From positions 1 to 9,570 of the forward strand of contig CAJOQU010000115.1 in assembly GCA_905236975.1 (NCBI GenBank): a stretch of DNA of 9,570 bases, given 5' to 3'. This stretch comes from an uncultured Clostridia bacterium (lineage in GTDB: Bacteria; Bacillota; Clostridia; Oscillospirales; Acutalibacteraceae). Within the stretch, counting starts at the first letter, position 1, and the number at the start of each line of letters is the position of its first letter. The translations under genes and the position numbers were made by a program. The notes below the pieces were generated by a model. The model ran no database searches. It was given only the letters and a program-made list of their open reading frames with translations, and was not told where the DNA came from. Of this stretch, positions 1 to 6,686 are shown piece after piece.

Positions 1-1
1 C

Positions 2-505
2 TACGGCAACCCCGAAACCACCACCGGCGGTCGGGCGCTTAAGTTTTACTCCAGCGTGCGCATTGACGTGCGCCGCGGCGAACCGCTCAAAGACGGGTCC
101 GAGCAGATCGGCAACCGCACCAAGCTGAAGGTGGTCAAAAACAAGGTGGCACCGCCCTTTAAAACCGCCGAGTTTGATATTATGTACGGCAAGGGCATTT
201 CGCATGTCGGGGAATTGGTCGACGTTGGGGTCGAAACCAATGTGCTGAAAAAATCCGGCGCATGGTTTTACTACGGCGAAATGCGTTTAGGCCAGGGGCG
301 CGATAAAGTAAAGCAGTTGTTTGAAGAAAATAAAGAACTGGCTAAAGAAGTGGAAGATAAAATCTTTGCGGCGGTCAAGGCGGGCACCGGGGTAACGGGG
401 CAAAGTGCCGAACCGGAAATAACAGACGAATCCGCGGCTGAGCCCGCGGCGGAACCTGCCAGACCGCATAAGCATGTCGATATTGACATCGCGGTGGAAG
501 ATTGA
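2..505 (+). CDS. recA: RecA recombinase, C-terminal part (5' end outside window)
   Basis: RecA forms filaments on single-stranded DNA, catalyses strand exchange in recombinational repair and triggers LexA self-cleavage. The visible 167 codons begin at YGNPETTTGG, the DNA-binding loop L2, with the Tyr where E. coli RecA has Phe203. The core then continues through KFYSSVRIDVRR, VKNKVAPPF, AEFDIMYGKGIS and GAWFYYGE, all typical RecA sequence. The C-terminal domain ends in an Ala/Pro/Glu-rich linker and a tail ending DIDIAVED; acidic RecA tails are known to restrain DNA binding. The Walker A and B motifs must lie upstream of the window. A GTG at 56 is internal and not a start, because RecA homology runs in frame to the first bases. 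The stop codon overlaps the recX start. Identification is essentially certain; only completeness is limited by the window edge. Confidence 0.97.
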   Translation, partial: YGNPETTTGGRALKFYSSVRIDVRRGEPLKDGSEQIGNRTKLKVVKNKVAPPFKTAEFDIMYGKGISHVGELVDVGVETNVLKKSGAWFYYGEMRLGQGRDKVKQLFEENKELAKEVEDKIFAAVKAGTGVTGQSAEPEITDESAAEPAAEPARPHKHVDIDIAVED

Positions 506-1128
506 TGCGTATTGTTGAACTGCGGCCGGATAAAAAGCATTTGGCAAAGCTGGTGTTTGACACGGGCGACACCTTGATGCTGGATAAAGACGTGGTGTCC
601 GAGCATGTTTTGCGGCCGGATGCGGTGTTGGAACCCGAGAAAATCGAGGAACTGACCTATGAGTCCGACTATCGGCGGGCAAAATCCCGTGCGTTGTGGT
701 ATTTGGATCGCGGCGACCGCACCGAAAAGGGGCTTTACCGCAAGCTGGTCGAGGCGGGGTTTGACAAACGTGCTTCGGCGGCGGTGATTGCGCGGCTGGT
801 GGAGCTTGACTTATTGAATGACCGCCGGTTTGCCGAAAACTATGCTTACCGGTGCGCACAGGCCAATATCTCCCGCCGCGAGGCCGTCAACAAAATGATG
901 GCCAAGGGCGTGCCGTATGACATTGCCAAAGAGGCGGCCGACGGCATGGAGACTGACGAGACCGAGCAGATCCGCACTCTGCTGGAACGAAAATACGCCA
1001 ACCGCCTGCTGCAGGAAAACGGCACGCAAAAGGTGTATGCGGCCTTGGCGCGCAAAGGCTTTTCGTTTGAAGCCATTAAAGCCGCGCTCAGGCAATACAA
1101 TGAAGAACTGGAATTCAGTGAGGAATAA
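505..1128 (+). CDS. recX: RecX regulatory protein
   Basis: RecX binds RecA filaments and modulates RecA activity, mostly by limiting filament growth. The 207-residue protein is all-helical in character and fits the RecX family of tandem three-helix repeats. The best-conserved repeat lies at about residues 56-118, with the signatures RAKSRALWYLDRGDRTEKGL and LVELDLLNDRRFAENY. Less conserved repeats follow to about residue 200. About 55 N-terminal residues precede the repeats and look like the extension seen in Gram-positive RecX. I chose the ATG at 505, which shares its A with the recA stop (TGATG). A TTG one codon upstream is also possible, but would add only one Met. The one-base overlap with recA suggests translational coupling, so RecX would be made in proportion to RecA. 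Length is normal and no defect is visible. Confidence 0.93.
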   Translation: MRIVELRPDKKHLAKLVFDTGDTLMLDKDVVSEHVLRPDAVLEPEKIEELTYESDYRRAKSRALWYLDRGDRTEKGLYRKLVEAGFDKRASAAVIARLVELDLLNDRRFAENYAYRCAQANISRREAVNKMMAKGVPYDIAKEAADGMETDETEQIRTLLERKYANRLLQENGTQKVYAALARKGFSFEAIKAALRQYNEELEFSEE

Positions 1129-1131
1129 GGC

Positions 1132-2457
1132 ATGACCAAAATTTGTATGGTATCGCTCGGTTGTCCAAAAAATCAAGTGGACGCCGAAAAAATGCTATGG
1201 ACGTTACAAAACGCGGGGTTCGTTATCACCCCCGAGGAGGCCGAGGCCGAGGCCATCATCATCAATACCTGCGGCTTTATTGAAGAGGCAAAAAAAGAGG
1301 CAATCGAAAATATTTTAGAAGCCGCGCAATATAAAAAAGCGGGCAAATGCAAGGCGCTGATCGTGACCGGCTGTTTGGCCGAGCGCTACCGGGACGATGT
1401 GACCGGTGAGATCCCCGAGGTGGATGTTTGTGTAGGGCTTGGCGCCAACGCCCAAATTGACCGTATTGTCAGCGAGGCGCTGGCCGGCAATGCCCAAAAT
1501 CATTTCGGCGAAAAGCTGGAGCTTCCTTTAAACGGAGAGCGCATTTTGGGCAGTTACCCCTTCAGTACCTATTTAAAAATTGCCGAAGGGTGCGACAACG
1601 CCTGCACCTATTGTGCCATTCCGAAAATCCGGGGTCGCCTGCGCAGCCGCACGATCGAGGACTGTGTGGCCGAGGCCGAGCGCCTGGCGGCCGGCGGCGT
1701 GAAGGAACTGACGGTCGTCGCGCAGGATACCACGGCTTATGGGGAAGACCTGTACGGCAAACCCATGTTGGCCGAGCTGCTGCGGCAGCTTTGCAAAGTG
1801 GAGGGTTTACACTGGATCCGCACCCTTTATACATACCCTGACAGGATTACGGACGAATTGCTGGAAACCGTGGCGCAGGAGCCAAAGCTGGTCAAATATT
1901 TTGATATTCCCCTGCAGCATGTAAACGCCGATATTTTAAAACGCATGAATCGCCGCGGCGACCGGAAGAGTTTATCCGAGCTGATGCAAAAAATCAGGGA
2001 GCGGGTGCCGGGCGTGACCCTGCGCACCACCCTGATTACCGGATTTCCCGGGGAGACCGAGGCGCAATTTGAAGAACTGGCCGAATTTGTGAAAGAAATG
2101 CAGTTTGACAGGCTTGGCTGTTTCCCCTATTCAGCGGAGGAGGATACCGTTGCCGCCGGGTTTGCCGACCAGCTTGACGAGCAGACCAAGACCGATCGCA
2201 TGGAAAATATCATGGAGGCGCAAATGACCATCGCCGGTAGGAAGAACGAGGAAAAAATCGGTCAGGTGACCGAGGTGCTGGTCGAGGGATGGGACGATTA
2301 TATCAAATGCTATTTCGGCCGCACCCCCGCCGACGCCCCTGAGGTAGACGGCAAAATCTTTTTTATGGCGCATCGGCCGTTGACCATTGGGGATTTTGTG
2401 ACCGTACAGATCAACGATTGTTTGGATTATGATTTACTGGGAGAGATGACAGAATGA
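1132..2457 (+). CDS. rimO: Ribosomal protein S12 methylthiotransferase RimO
   Basis: RimO is a radical-SAM enzyme that adds a methylthio group to a conserved aspartate of ribosomal protein S12, using two [4Fe-4S] clusters. The 441-residue product shows the three methylthiotransferase domains in order. The N-terminal UPF0004 domain starts MVSLGCPKNQVDAE, with cluster ligands Cys11, Cys47 (NTCGFI) and Cys81 (TGCLAER). The radical-SAM core carries CDNACTYC (Cys154, Cys158, Cys161) followed by IPKIRGRLRSR. A C-terminal TRAM-like domain occupies about residues 372-440. The SLGCPKNQVDAE and AIPKIRGRLRSR signatures favour RimO over the related tRNA enzymes MiaB and MtaB. It starts 3 bases after recX, with an AAGG-type ribosome binding site inside the recX end, and overlaps pgsA by four bases (ATGA). 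All cluster ligands and the full length are present. Confidence 0.96.
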   Translation: MTKICMVSLGCPKNQVDAEKMLWTLQNAGFVITPEEAEAEAIIINTCGFIEEAKKEAIENILEAAQYKKAGKCKALIVTGCLAERYRDDVTGEIPEVDVCVGLGANAQIDRIVSEALAGNAQNHFGEKLELPLNGERILGSYPFSTYLKIAEGCDNACTYCAIPKIRGRLRSRTIEDCVAEAERLAAGGVKELTVVAQDTTAYGEDLYGKPMLAELLRQLCKVEGLHWIRTLYTYPDRITDELLETVAQEPKLVKYFDIPLQHVNADILKRMNRRGDRKSLSELMQKIRERVPGVTLRTTLITGFPGETEAQFEELAEFVKEMQFDRLGCFPYSAEEDTVAAGFADQLDEQTKTDRMENIMEAQMTIAGRKNEEKIGQVTEVLVEGWDDYIKCYFGRTPADAPEVDGKIFFMAHRPLTIGDFVTVQINDCLDYDLLGEMTE

Positions 2458-3035
2458 ATACGCCGAATAAACTGACCATTGCCCGTATTATCGCCACACC
2501 CTTTTTTATGGCGGCGCTGATGATCGAGTTTCCGTTTCACTATACCGTGGCGCTGGTGCTGTTTATCGCCGCGTCGCTGACCGATATGATTGACGGCAAA
2601 ATGGCGCGCAAATACAATCTGGTGACCGATTTCGGCAAATTTTTAGACCCCTTGGCCGACAAAATGCTCACCACCGCCGCTTTTTTGGGATTTATTCAGC
2701 GCGGCATTGGCTGGCAGGTCACCTGGATTGCCTTTATTGTGCTGTTCCGTGAGTTTCTGGTTTCGTCCCTGCGGCTGGTGGCGGTATCAAGCGGCGGGAA
2801 GGTCATTGCCGCCAACATGTGGGGCAAGTGCAAGACCGTCAGTCAAATGGCAGGCATTATTTTTGCATTGGCGTCTTATGCGGTGACGGTCGATTTCGGT
2901 ATAGGCGGCGTACAACTGCAAAGCGTGTGCGGCGTGATCATCAGTATCTTGTTTTGGATTTCCGCCGTATTATGTATTATATCGGGGGCGATCTATCTGC
3001 TGTCCGGTAAAGAATACATTGATCCTACCAAATAG
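2454..3035 (+). CDS. pgsA: CDP-diacylglycerol--glycerol-3-phosphate 3-phosphatidyltransferase (PgsA)
   Basis: PgsA is a membrane enzyme that transfers a phosphatidyl group from CDP-diacylglycerol to glycerol-3-phosphate. This is the committed step to phosphatidylglycerol and cardiolipin. The 193-residue protein contains the CDP-alcohol phosphatidyltransferase motif DGxxAR(x8)GxxxDxxxD at residues 47-69, with Asp44, Asp47, Gly48, Ala51, Arg52, Gly61, Asp65 and Asp69 all present. Hydrophobic segments lie at about 8-28, 30-45, 85-105, 127-147 and 155-183, as expected for the family. The N-terminus NTPNKLTIARI is typical of PgsA rather than phosphatidylserine synthase. The start ATG overlaps the rimO stop (ATGA), with a GGGAGAG ribosome binding site about nine bases upstream. 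The rimO-pgsA pairing is common in Gram-positive bacteria and supports the call. Confidence 0.95.
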   Translation: MNTPNKLTIARIIATPFFMAALMIEFPFHYTVALVLFIAASLTDMIDGKMARKYNLVTDFGKFLDPLADKMLTTAAFLGFIQRGIGWQVTWIAFIVLFREFLVSSLRLVAVSSGGKVIAANMWGKCKTVSQMAGIIFALASYAVTVDFGIGGVQLQSVCGVIISILFWISAVLCIISGAIYLLSGKEYIDPTK

Positions 3036-3040
3036 GAGGG
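3034..3040 (+). promoter_or_regulatory. Strong ribosome binding site that sets the cysE start
   Basis: AGGAGGG, overlapping the TAG stop of pgsA, is a near-perfect Shine-Dalgarno sequence. The ATG at 3042 lies only 2 bases after AGGAGG, too close for normal initiation. The in-frame TTG at 3048 lies 8 bases after it, which is ideal. This decides the cysE start in favour of TTG. Confidence 0.75.
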
Positions 3041-3047
3041 CATGGCT

Positions 3048-3716
3048 TTGTTCAACCAACTTCGTGAAGATGTAAACGCCGTTAGAGAGCGGGATCCCGC
3101 TGCGCGCAGCTTTTTGGAAGTTTTGCTTTTGTATCCCGGCGTCAAGGCGGTTCGCATGCACCGGCGCGCCCATTTTTATTACCGCCATAATCTGCATTTT
3201 TTAGCAAGATGGGTCTCCCAGCGCGCGGTGCGTAAAACCGGCATTGAAATTCACCCGGGTGCGACGATCGGCAGACGATTGGTCATTGACCACGGCACCG
3301 GGGTTGTGATCGGCGAAACGACCGAGATCGGCGACGATGTATTGATCTATCAAGGCGTGACCCTTGGAGGCACCGGGAAAGACACCGGCAAACGCCACCC
3401 CACCATTGGCAACAACGTCATGATCAGCGCGGGCGCCAAGGTGTTGGGACCTTTTAAGATCGGGGACAATTCCCGCGTGGCCGCGGGCGCGGTGGTGCTG
3501 GAAGAGGTGCCCCCCAATTCCACGGTGGTGGGTGTGCCTGCCCGTGTGGTGAAATTAGACGGCAAACGGGTCGATTGTGCGCAGAATCTGGATCAGATTC
3601 ATATTCCCGACCCGGTCAAACAAAAAATGGAATGCCTGGAAAAGCGCATGGAGCAACTTGAAACGTTACTTAACATAGAAGCGACAGAAGGAGAAACCCA
3701 TCATGAGGATCTTTAA
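3048..3716 (+). CDS. cysE: Serine O-acetyltransferase (CysE)
   Basis: CysE makes O-acetylserine from serine and acetyl-CoA, the first step of cysteine synthesis. The 222-residue product is the short form seen in Gram-positives. The N-terminal helical part contains the conserved RDPAARS. A left-handed beta-helix of hexapeptide repeats follows (IHPGATIG, VVIGETTEIGDDV, TIGNNVMISAGAKVLG, IGDNSRVAAGAVV), and then GVPARVV. The catalytic-site motif DHGTG is present, with His at residue 82 from the TTG start, as are the substrate-binding loop GGTGKDTGKRHP and the tail motif DQIHIPDPV. The TTG at 3048 is preferred over the ATG at 3042 because of ribosome-binding-site spacing. It also gives the family-like N-terminus MFNQLREDVNAV. 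The C-terminal 40 residues look like a short coiled coil. The gene overlaps cysS by 14 bases. No T-box leader can fit in the 12-base gap to pgsA, so control would have to come from further upstream. Confidence 0.95.
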   Translation: MFNQLREDVNAVRERDPAARSFLEVLLLYPGVKAVRMHRRAHFYYRHNLHFLARWVSQRAVRKTGIEIHPGATIGRRLVIDHGTGVVIGETTEIGDDVLIYQGVTLGGTGKDTGKRHPTIGNNVMISAGAKVLGPFKIGDNSRVAAGAVVLEEVPPNSTVVGVPARVVKLDGKRVDCAQNLDQIHIPDPVKQKMECLEKRMEQLETLLNIEATEGETHHEDL

Positions 3717-5082
3717 CACCCTGACCCGTCAAAAAGACGAGTTTCACCCCATTACCGAAGGCGAGGTCAAAATTTATGCCTGCGGTCCCACGGTCTATAA
3801 CTACATCCACATTGGCAACGCGCGGCCTCTTTGCGTGTTTGATGTGCTGCGGCGCTATTTTACATGGCGCGGGTATCAAGTGAAGTTTATTCAAAATTTT
3901 ACCGATATTGACGATAAGCTCATCCGCCGCGCGAACGAGGAGGGCTCTACCGTGCCCGAGATCGCCGAGCGCTATATTGCCGAATTTTGGACCGACGCCA
4001 AGGGCTTAAATGTGAGCCCTGCTACCGTGAATCCGCGTGCGACCGATCATATCGAGCAGATTCAGTCCATCATCGCCACCCTGTTGGAAAAGGGATACGC
4101 GTATGAATCCGGCGGGGATGTCTACTACCGCGCCAAAAAATTCAAGGAGTACGGCAAGCTGTCGCATCAGCCGCTCGAGGATTTAGAGGCCGGCGCCCGT
4201 ATTGATGTGACCGAGATCAAAGAGGATCCCATGGATTTCTGCCTATGGAAGGCCGCCAAGCCCGGCGAACCGTTTTGGGAATCCCCCTGGGGCAAGGGTC
4301 GCCCCGGCTGGCACATTGAGTGCTCGGCCATGGCCGGTCATTACCTTGGCAAAACCATTGATATTCACTGCGGCGGGCTGGATTTGATCTTTCCCCACCA
4401 CGAAAATGAGATCGCCCAAAGCGAAGCGGCCAACGGCTGCGATTTTTCGCATTACTGGATGCATAACGGCTTTATCAATGTGGATAACCACAAAATGTCC
4501 AAATCGTTAAACAACTTTTTCACCGTGCGTGATGTGGCCGAGAAATACGGCTACGAACCGATTCGCTATATGATGGTCGCCTCGCAGTACCGCAGTCCCA
4601 TCAACTATTCAGTCGAGGTTATCGAGCAGGCCAAAAACGCGCTGGAGCGCTTGTACACCTGCCGTGACAACATCGATTTTGCCCTGAAAAACGCGCCCGA
4701 CGGCGGTGAAACACCTGCCTTTTTGGCAGAGCGCCGGCAGGAATTTATCGACGCGATGGAGGATGATCTCAACACCGCCGACGCGCTGGCCGCTGTGTTT
4801 GTGTTGGTGCGGGATATCAATACCGCCCTTACCGAAAATCCGGGCAAGGCGACTTTGACCGCCTGTGCCGATTTGTTTGACCAGCTGACCGGTGTGCTGG
4901 GGTTGGTTTATAACCGCAAAAACGATGCGCTTGACAGTGAGATCGAGCAGCTCATTGAGCAACGCACCGCGGCGCGAAAGGCCAAAGATTTTAAAACGGC
5001 CGATGCCATCCGGGATCAATTAAAAGCCATGGGCATTGTGCTGGAGGATACTCCCATGGGTGTGAAATGGACGAGAAGTTAG
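3703..5082 (+). CDS. cysS: Cysteinyl-tRNA synthetase (CysS)
   Basis: CysS is the class I synthetase that charges tRNA-Cys with cysteine in the cytoplasm. The 459-residue protein has full family length. The first active-site motif is HIGN (residues 36-39) inside KIYACGPTVYNYIHIGNARP, and the second is KMSKS (264-268). By alignment with E. coli CysS, the zinc that selects cysteine is held by Cys27, Cys207 (WHIECSAM), His232 and Glu236 (FPHHENE), all present. The C-terminal half is the helical anticodon-binding region, ending in the usual RNxARxxKDF/ADxIRDxL pattern (RTAARKAKDFKTADAIRDQL). The ATG has an AAGGAG site nine bases upstream, inside cysE. The 14-base overlap with cysE suggests coupled translation of the enzymes that make and use cysteine. 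CysE-CysS adjacency is well known in Gram-positives. Confidence 0.97.
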   Translation: MRIFNTLTRQKDEFHPITEGEVKIYACGPTVYNYIHIGNARPLCVFDVLRRYFTWRGYQVKFIQNFTDIDDKLIRRANEEGSTVPEIAERYIAEFWTDAKGLNVSPATVNPRATDHIEQIQSIIATLLEKGYAYESGGDVYYRAKKFKEYGKLSHQPLEDLEAGARIDVTEIKEDPMDFCLWKAAKPGEPFWESPWGKGRPGWHIECSAMAGHYLGKTIDIHCGGLDLIFPHHENEIAQSEAANGCDFSHYWMHNGFINVDNHKMSKSLNNFFTVRDVAEKYGYEPIRYMMVASQYRSPINYSVEVIEQAKNALERLYTCRDNIDFALKNAPDGGETPAFLAERRQEFIDAMEDDLNTADALAAVFVLVRDINTALTENPGKATLTACADLFDQLTGVLGLVYNRKNDALDSEIEQLIEQRTAARKAKDFKTADAIRDQLKAMGIVLEDTPMGVKWTRS

Positions 5083-5804
5083 CCTCGTGTGAGCCGCTTG
5101 GCGGCGGCTTTTCGGTCTGGGTCTCGCCCCATCATACCTTTGGAACGGACGCGGTTTTGCTGGCGGATTTCGCATCGGCCAAAAAGACCGACCGTTTGGT
5201 GGATCTTGGTACGGGCTGCGGCATTATTCCGTTTATTATGGCGCGCAACGGCGCTTTGCAAACGGGCGTCGGGGTGGATATCAGCGGCGAGGCGATTACG
5301 CTCGCACGGCGATCCGCCCATGATAACGGAACGGACAAGCTGACCTTTCTGCACAGTGATTTGAAAGATTTAAAAGGAAAAATTGCTTTCGGTGCGCAAA
5401 CATTGGTTACCTGCAACCCGCCTTATAAGGCGCCGCAGGCGGGATTAAAAAATCGCGATCAAACCGCCTGTGTTGCCCGGCACGAGGTCGCCTGCACGCT
5501 GGAAGACATTGTGGCTGCCGGCGCACATCTGCTGCAAACGGCGGGTCGGTTGTGCCTGTGCCAGCGGCCGGAACGGTTGCCCGAGTTAATGGGATGGATG
5601 CACACTTACCAAACCGAGCCCAAACGCCTGCGGCTGGTTTGCCAGCGAAAGGGCGAGGAACCATGGCTTGTATTGGTCGAGGGCAAACGCGGCGCCCGTG
5701 CGGGTCTTCGCATTTTGCCTACTTTATATGTAGAAGAAGACGGCGGCTTGTCGCCCGAGATGAAAAAAATATACGGTGTTTATAAAGAGGGGGCAACATC
5801 GTGA
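5067..5804 (+). CDS. tRNA1(Val) (adenine37-N6)-methyltransferase family protein (YabB/YfiC/TrmN6-like)
   Basis: This is a class I SAM-dependent methyltransferase. Motif I is VDLGTGCG (residues 45-52), an acidic residue ends the next strand (GVGVDIS), and the catalytic NPPY lies at 117-120, as in N6-adenine methyltransferases. The leading segment HTFGTDAVLLADFA and the later ARHEVACTLEDIV are characteristic of the YfiC/YabB branch, whose E. coli member methylates A37 of tRNA1(Val). Bacillus YabB is the likely Gram-positive counterpart. The 245 residues are a normal length. The start overlaps cysS by 16 bases, and no strong ribosome binding site is visible at the usual distance, so reinitiation after cysS is plausible. 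Its position just before rsmI matches the known yabB-yabC neighbourhood, though the GIY-YIG gene often found between them is absent. The family is sure; the exact tRNA substrate is inferred. Confidence 0.88.
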   Translation: MDEKLASCEPLGGGFSVWVSPHHTFGTDAVLLADFASAKKTDRLVDLGTGCGIIPFIMARNGALQTGVGVDISGEAITLARRSAHDNGTDKLTFLHSDLKDLKGKIAFGAQTLVTCNPPYKAPQAGLKNRDQTACVARHEVACTLEDIVAAGAHLLQTAGRLCLCQRPERLPELMGWMHTYQTEPKRLRLVCQRKGEEPWLVLVEGKRGARAGLRILPTLYVEEDGGLSPEMKKIYGVYKEGATS

Positions 5805-6628
5805 GCGGAACGCTTTATGTGGTCGGCACGCCGATCGGCAATTTGGAGGACATGAGCCCCCGCGCCGTGCGGATCCTTTCCGAGGTGGATTTTATCGCCG
5901 CGGAGGATACCCGCGTTACGATCAAATTGCTCAATCATTTTGAACTGAAAAAAGAAATGCTTTCATATTATGAGCATAATAAAGCCGGGCGGGGAAATCT
6001 TATCATCGAGCGGCTTTTAAAGGGTGAAAACTGCGCCCTGGTATCGGACGCGGGCATGCCCGCCATCTCCGACCCCGGGGAAGACCTTGTTCGCACAGCG
6101 CGGGAAAACGGTATCCCCGTGGAATCGGTTCCCGGCCCCAGCGCGCTGGTCACGGCGCTTGCCATTTCCGGTATGCCAAGCGGCCGGTTTTGCTTTGAAG
6201 GGTTTTTATCGGTCAATAAAATCAGCCGCAAACAGCATTTGCAAAGTCTGCAAAACGAAACGCGCACCATGATTTTTTACGAAGCGCCGCATAAATTGGT
6301 TGCAACTTTGCGGGACATGCTGACAGCCTTTGGTGACCGGGAAATAGCGATTGCAAGAGAACTCACCAAACTGCACGAAACGGTGCTGCGCACTACGCTG
6401 TCGGGCGCGCTGGCACGTTTTACCGACGATCCGCCCAAGGGCGAATTTGTTCTGATTATAAGGGGAAAAGAACCGCAAGAGCAGGAGGAAATCACCTTGG
6501 ATTCGGCAGTGGCCTTGGCCAAAAACCGTATGGCGAACGGCTTGTCCGCCTCGTCGGCCGCAAAGGAGGCCGCCGCGATCACGGGTCTTAAAAAAGGAGA
6601 AATCTACAAAGCGCTGATCGGCATGTAG
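5801..6628 (+). CDS. rsmI: 16S rRNA (cytidine1402-2'-O)-methyltransferase RsmI
   Basis: RsmI 2'-O-methylates C1402 of 16S rRNA in the decoding centre of the small ribosomal subunit. The 275-residue product shows the tetrapyrrole-methylase fold motifs of the family in order: GTPIGNLED (9-17), AEDTR (34-38), SDAGMPAISDPG (82-93), VPGPSA (110-115), FYEAPHK (159-165) and ARELTKLHE (185-193). The C-terminal region, about 215-275, contains the small helical extension usual in RsmI. The start is GTG at 5801, overlapping the previous stop as GTGA, with a purine-rich AAGAGGGGG site about seven bases upstream. It completes a run of translation-related genes (cysS, tRNA methyltransferase, rsmI). A 58-base gap follows without a convincing terminator. 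Confidence 0.96.
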   Translation: MSGTLYVVGTPIGNLEDMSPRAVRILSEVDFIAAEDTRVTIKLLNHFELKKEMLSYYEHNKAGRGNLIIERLLKGENCALVSDAGMPAISDPGEDLVRTARENGIPVESVPGPSALVTALAISGMPSGRFCFEGFLSVNKISRKQHLQSLQNETRTMIFYEAPHKLVATLRDMLTAFGDREIAIARELTKLHETVLRTTLSGALARFTDDPPKGEFVLIIRGKEPQEQEEITLDSAVALAKNRMANGLSASSAAKEAAAITGLKKGEIYKALIGM

Positions 6629-6639
6629 CAAGGGCTTTG

Positions 6640-6669
6640 TTGGCATGGAATAAAAGCGGAAAATTTGAT
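6640..6669 (+). promoter_or_regulatory. Weak candidate sigma-A-type promoter before the LCP gene
   Basis: In the only sizeable intergenic gap, TTGGCA (6640-6645) matches the -35 consensus at 5 of 6 positions. With an 18-base spacer, TTTGAT (6664-6669) matches the -10 consensus at 4 of 6. Transcription would begin near 6676, leaving a very short leader to the ATG at 6687 but a normal one to the ATG at 6708. The match is modest and could be chance in an AT-rich gap. Confidence 0.25.
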
Positions 6670-6686
6670 AATTGGGTGTTAAAAGC

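Noticed and set aside
287..859. 190-codon open frame on the - strand opposite recA and recX
   Set aside because: Composition rich in Pro, Arg, His and Cys is typical of an antisense shadow; it lies over two clear + strand genes.
6634..6657. Possible hairpin GCTTT...AAAGC after rsmI as a terminator
   Set aside because: The stem is only five base pairs with a 14-base loop and no following T-run, so it cannot be called an intrinsic terminator.
6667..6672. GATAAT as a -10 element paired with TTGGCA at 6640
   Set aside because: The hexamer is good, but the 21-base spacer is too long for a normal sigma-A promoter.
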